Virus record (IMG/VR): IMGVR_UViG_3300043353_000018
Location: 1-22,371 of that record
Length of the DNA: 22,371 nucleotides
Reading direction: 5' to 3' (one strand)
Source: a virus
The translations under genes were made by a program, and so were the position numbers. The first letter of the stretch is position 1, and every line of letters begins with the position of its first letter. A model generated the notes under the pieces. It did no database searches, was not told the origin of the DNA, and worked only from the letters and a program-made list of their open reading frames with translations. Below are positions 21,705 to 22,371 of this stretch, piece by piece.

Positions 21705-22259
21705 TTAGACCGGAGGCAAGGAAACAAATCGCCCTGTCTCGGGATTTATAGGAGGCATGGAGCGCCGCGGCCTCCGATTGTTCGCCTGAAGCGTCGGATC
21801 GGCCCACCTAACATTCCCAGACATGTAGCCGAGGTCGTTGTTAATCCTGTCAATAGATGCCCGTGGAAACGGCGATGGCCCCAACTCTCGTTCAATATCA
21901 GCTATATACCGCTCTGGGCGCTGCCATTCAGGTGCGACCGAAATACCGCGCCCACCGTAATAACTGAATTGCTTATGGGAGGGGTCACAGCATCGACCCA
22001 TCATGTGCGCCCAACGGCTATAGAGGGGATGCTTCGAGACGCCATGTGTGCGGCTCTGCTGCGACATACGCTCGCGGGTATAGCACCCACAGGATCGCGT
22101 GGCATCACCGGGGCGCAAACTATTCGACCATACCGTGACTTCCGCGCCGCAGGCGCAGCGGCAGACCCACATGGGCACACCGCGCGTCTTATCAGCGCCA
22201 CGCCGCAGAATCGTCAGCCGACCGTAGACCCATCCCGTCCTATCGACAGCATGATTCAT
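21705..22259 (-). CDS. HNH endonuclease (phage zinc-ribbon type)
   Basis: 184 aa; ATGA overlap with the upstream small ORF. Residues 1-60: RTGWVYGRLTILRRG, then VCRCACGAEVTVWSNSLRPG and SCGC, an N-terminal Cys module (C33, C35, C37, C57, C59). Residues about 72-125: HGVSKHPLYSRWAHMMGRC and FSYYGGRGISVAPEWQ. Residues 135-163: SIDRINNDLGYMSGNVRWAD and QANNRR, the core of this well-known phage HNH group. It nicks or cuts DNA for homing, or assists packaging when next to terminase; here two genes separate it from the terminase region. G+C is lower than average (29/60 in one sampled line). Confidence 0.85.
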   Translation of the reverse strand: MNHAVDRTGWVYGRLTILRRGADKTRGVPMWVCRCACGAEVTVWSNSLRPGDATRSCGCYTRERMSQQSRTHGVSKHPLYSRWAHMMGRCCDPSHKQFSYYGGRGISVAPEWQRPERYIADIERELGPSPFPRASIDRINNDLGYMSGNVRWADPTLQANNRRPRRSMPPINPETGRFVSLPPV

Positions 22260-22363
22260 GGCAATGGCGGCAGCCCATATTCCGCTCTGAATGCCGAGAT
22301 ATGCTTGTGGTAGGACTGCTCAAACGACAGTCCTCCACAGCAGGTGTCCCACTGGCACCGCAT
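22256..22363 (-). CDS. 35-aa Cys/His ORF at right edge, possibly the end of a longer gene
   Basis: MRCQWDTCCGGLSFEQSYHK continues HISAFRAEYGLPPLP. Cys at 3, 8 and 9 and His at 19 and 21 give a small zinc-finger-like layout. Its TGA overlaps the HNH start (ATGA), as at real gene junctions here. The frame stays open two codons further to the window edge, so the true start may lie outside. Confidence 0.5.
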   Translation of the reverse strand: MRCQWDTCCGGLSFEQSYHKHISAFRAEYGLPPLP

Positions 22364-22371
22364 GGCGTAAA

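Noticed and set aside
1-22371. CRISPR arrays, insertion sequences, attachment sites
   Set aside because: No regularly spaced repeats, transposase genes with terminal inverted repeats, integrase or intact tRNA target were seen.

Overview
The window is a block of a tailed-phage genome (free phage or prophage) at roughly 60% G+C. Every gene I can support lies on the minus strand, so transcription runs from the right edge to the left. The structural set is of the P22 podovirus type: large terminase, long portal with a Gln-rich tail, scaffold, HK97-fold coat, gp4-like adaptor and gp10-like tail needle-platform protein, followed by tail fibre or spike genes. Genes are packed with 1-4 nt stop/start overlaps (ATGA, TGATG, TAATG), as in a single late operon. 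The host cannot be read directly. The beta-helix spike and Fn3-like segments resemble proteins I associate with soil Acidobacteriota-type bacteria, but that is only an impression. No integrase, replication or recognisable endolysin gene is present.

Layout, in transcription order. Right edge to about 19.2 kb: a 35-aa Cys/His peptide, an HNH endonuclease, a KGG-repeat protein, a Cys/His protein in the terminase small subunit position, a hypothetical gene, the large terminase and a small CxxC protein. 19.1-17.3 kb: a two-helix membrane peptide, a small SH3-like protein, a 144-nt tRNA-Leu-like RNA with an oversized variable region, a 51-aa zinc ribbon and three hypothetical genes. 17.3-12.8 kb: portal, four small genes, a LAGLIDADG-type endonuclease and the scaffold. 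12.8-9.0 kb: a GIY-YIG endonuclease wedged directly against the coat gene, the coat, head-decoration-like proteins and small genes. 9.0-4.8 kb: gp4-like adaptor, GTA spike-base-like protein, a shortened gp10-like protein and a beta-helix spike. 4.8 kb to left edge: a second spike or fibre, two tail-fibre genes, a tiny ORF repeating the fibre C-terminus, and the start of an Ala/Gly-rich virion protein that runs off the edge.

Most unusual points. (1) The N-terminal coding sequence of the coat protein continues 25 codons upstream of the first ATG and stops 4 nt from the GIY-YIG gene, where the expected ATG is ATC. (2) The C-terminal domain normally found on gp10 is missing from the gp10-like gene and sits instead, duplicated at 87/119 identity, on the ends of the next two spike genes. 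(3) A tRNA-like RNA has a perfect acceptor stem and encoded CCA but non-canonical loops. (4) Two neighbouring hypothetical genes share an identical 10-residue C-terminal peptide plus stop with only synonymous differences, but in the second the peptide is in the +1 frame. (5) The fibre tip ends with a diverged duplicate of its own last strand. (6) Three different homing-endonuclease families sit in one packaging/capsid module.
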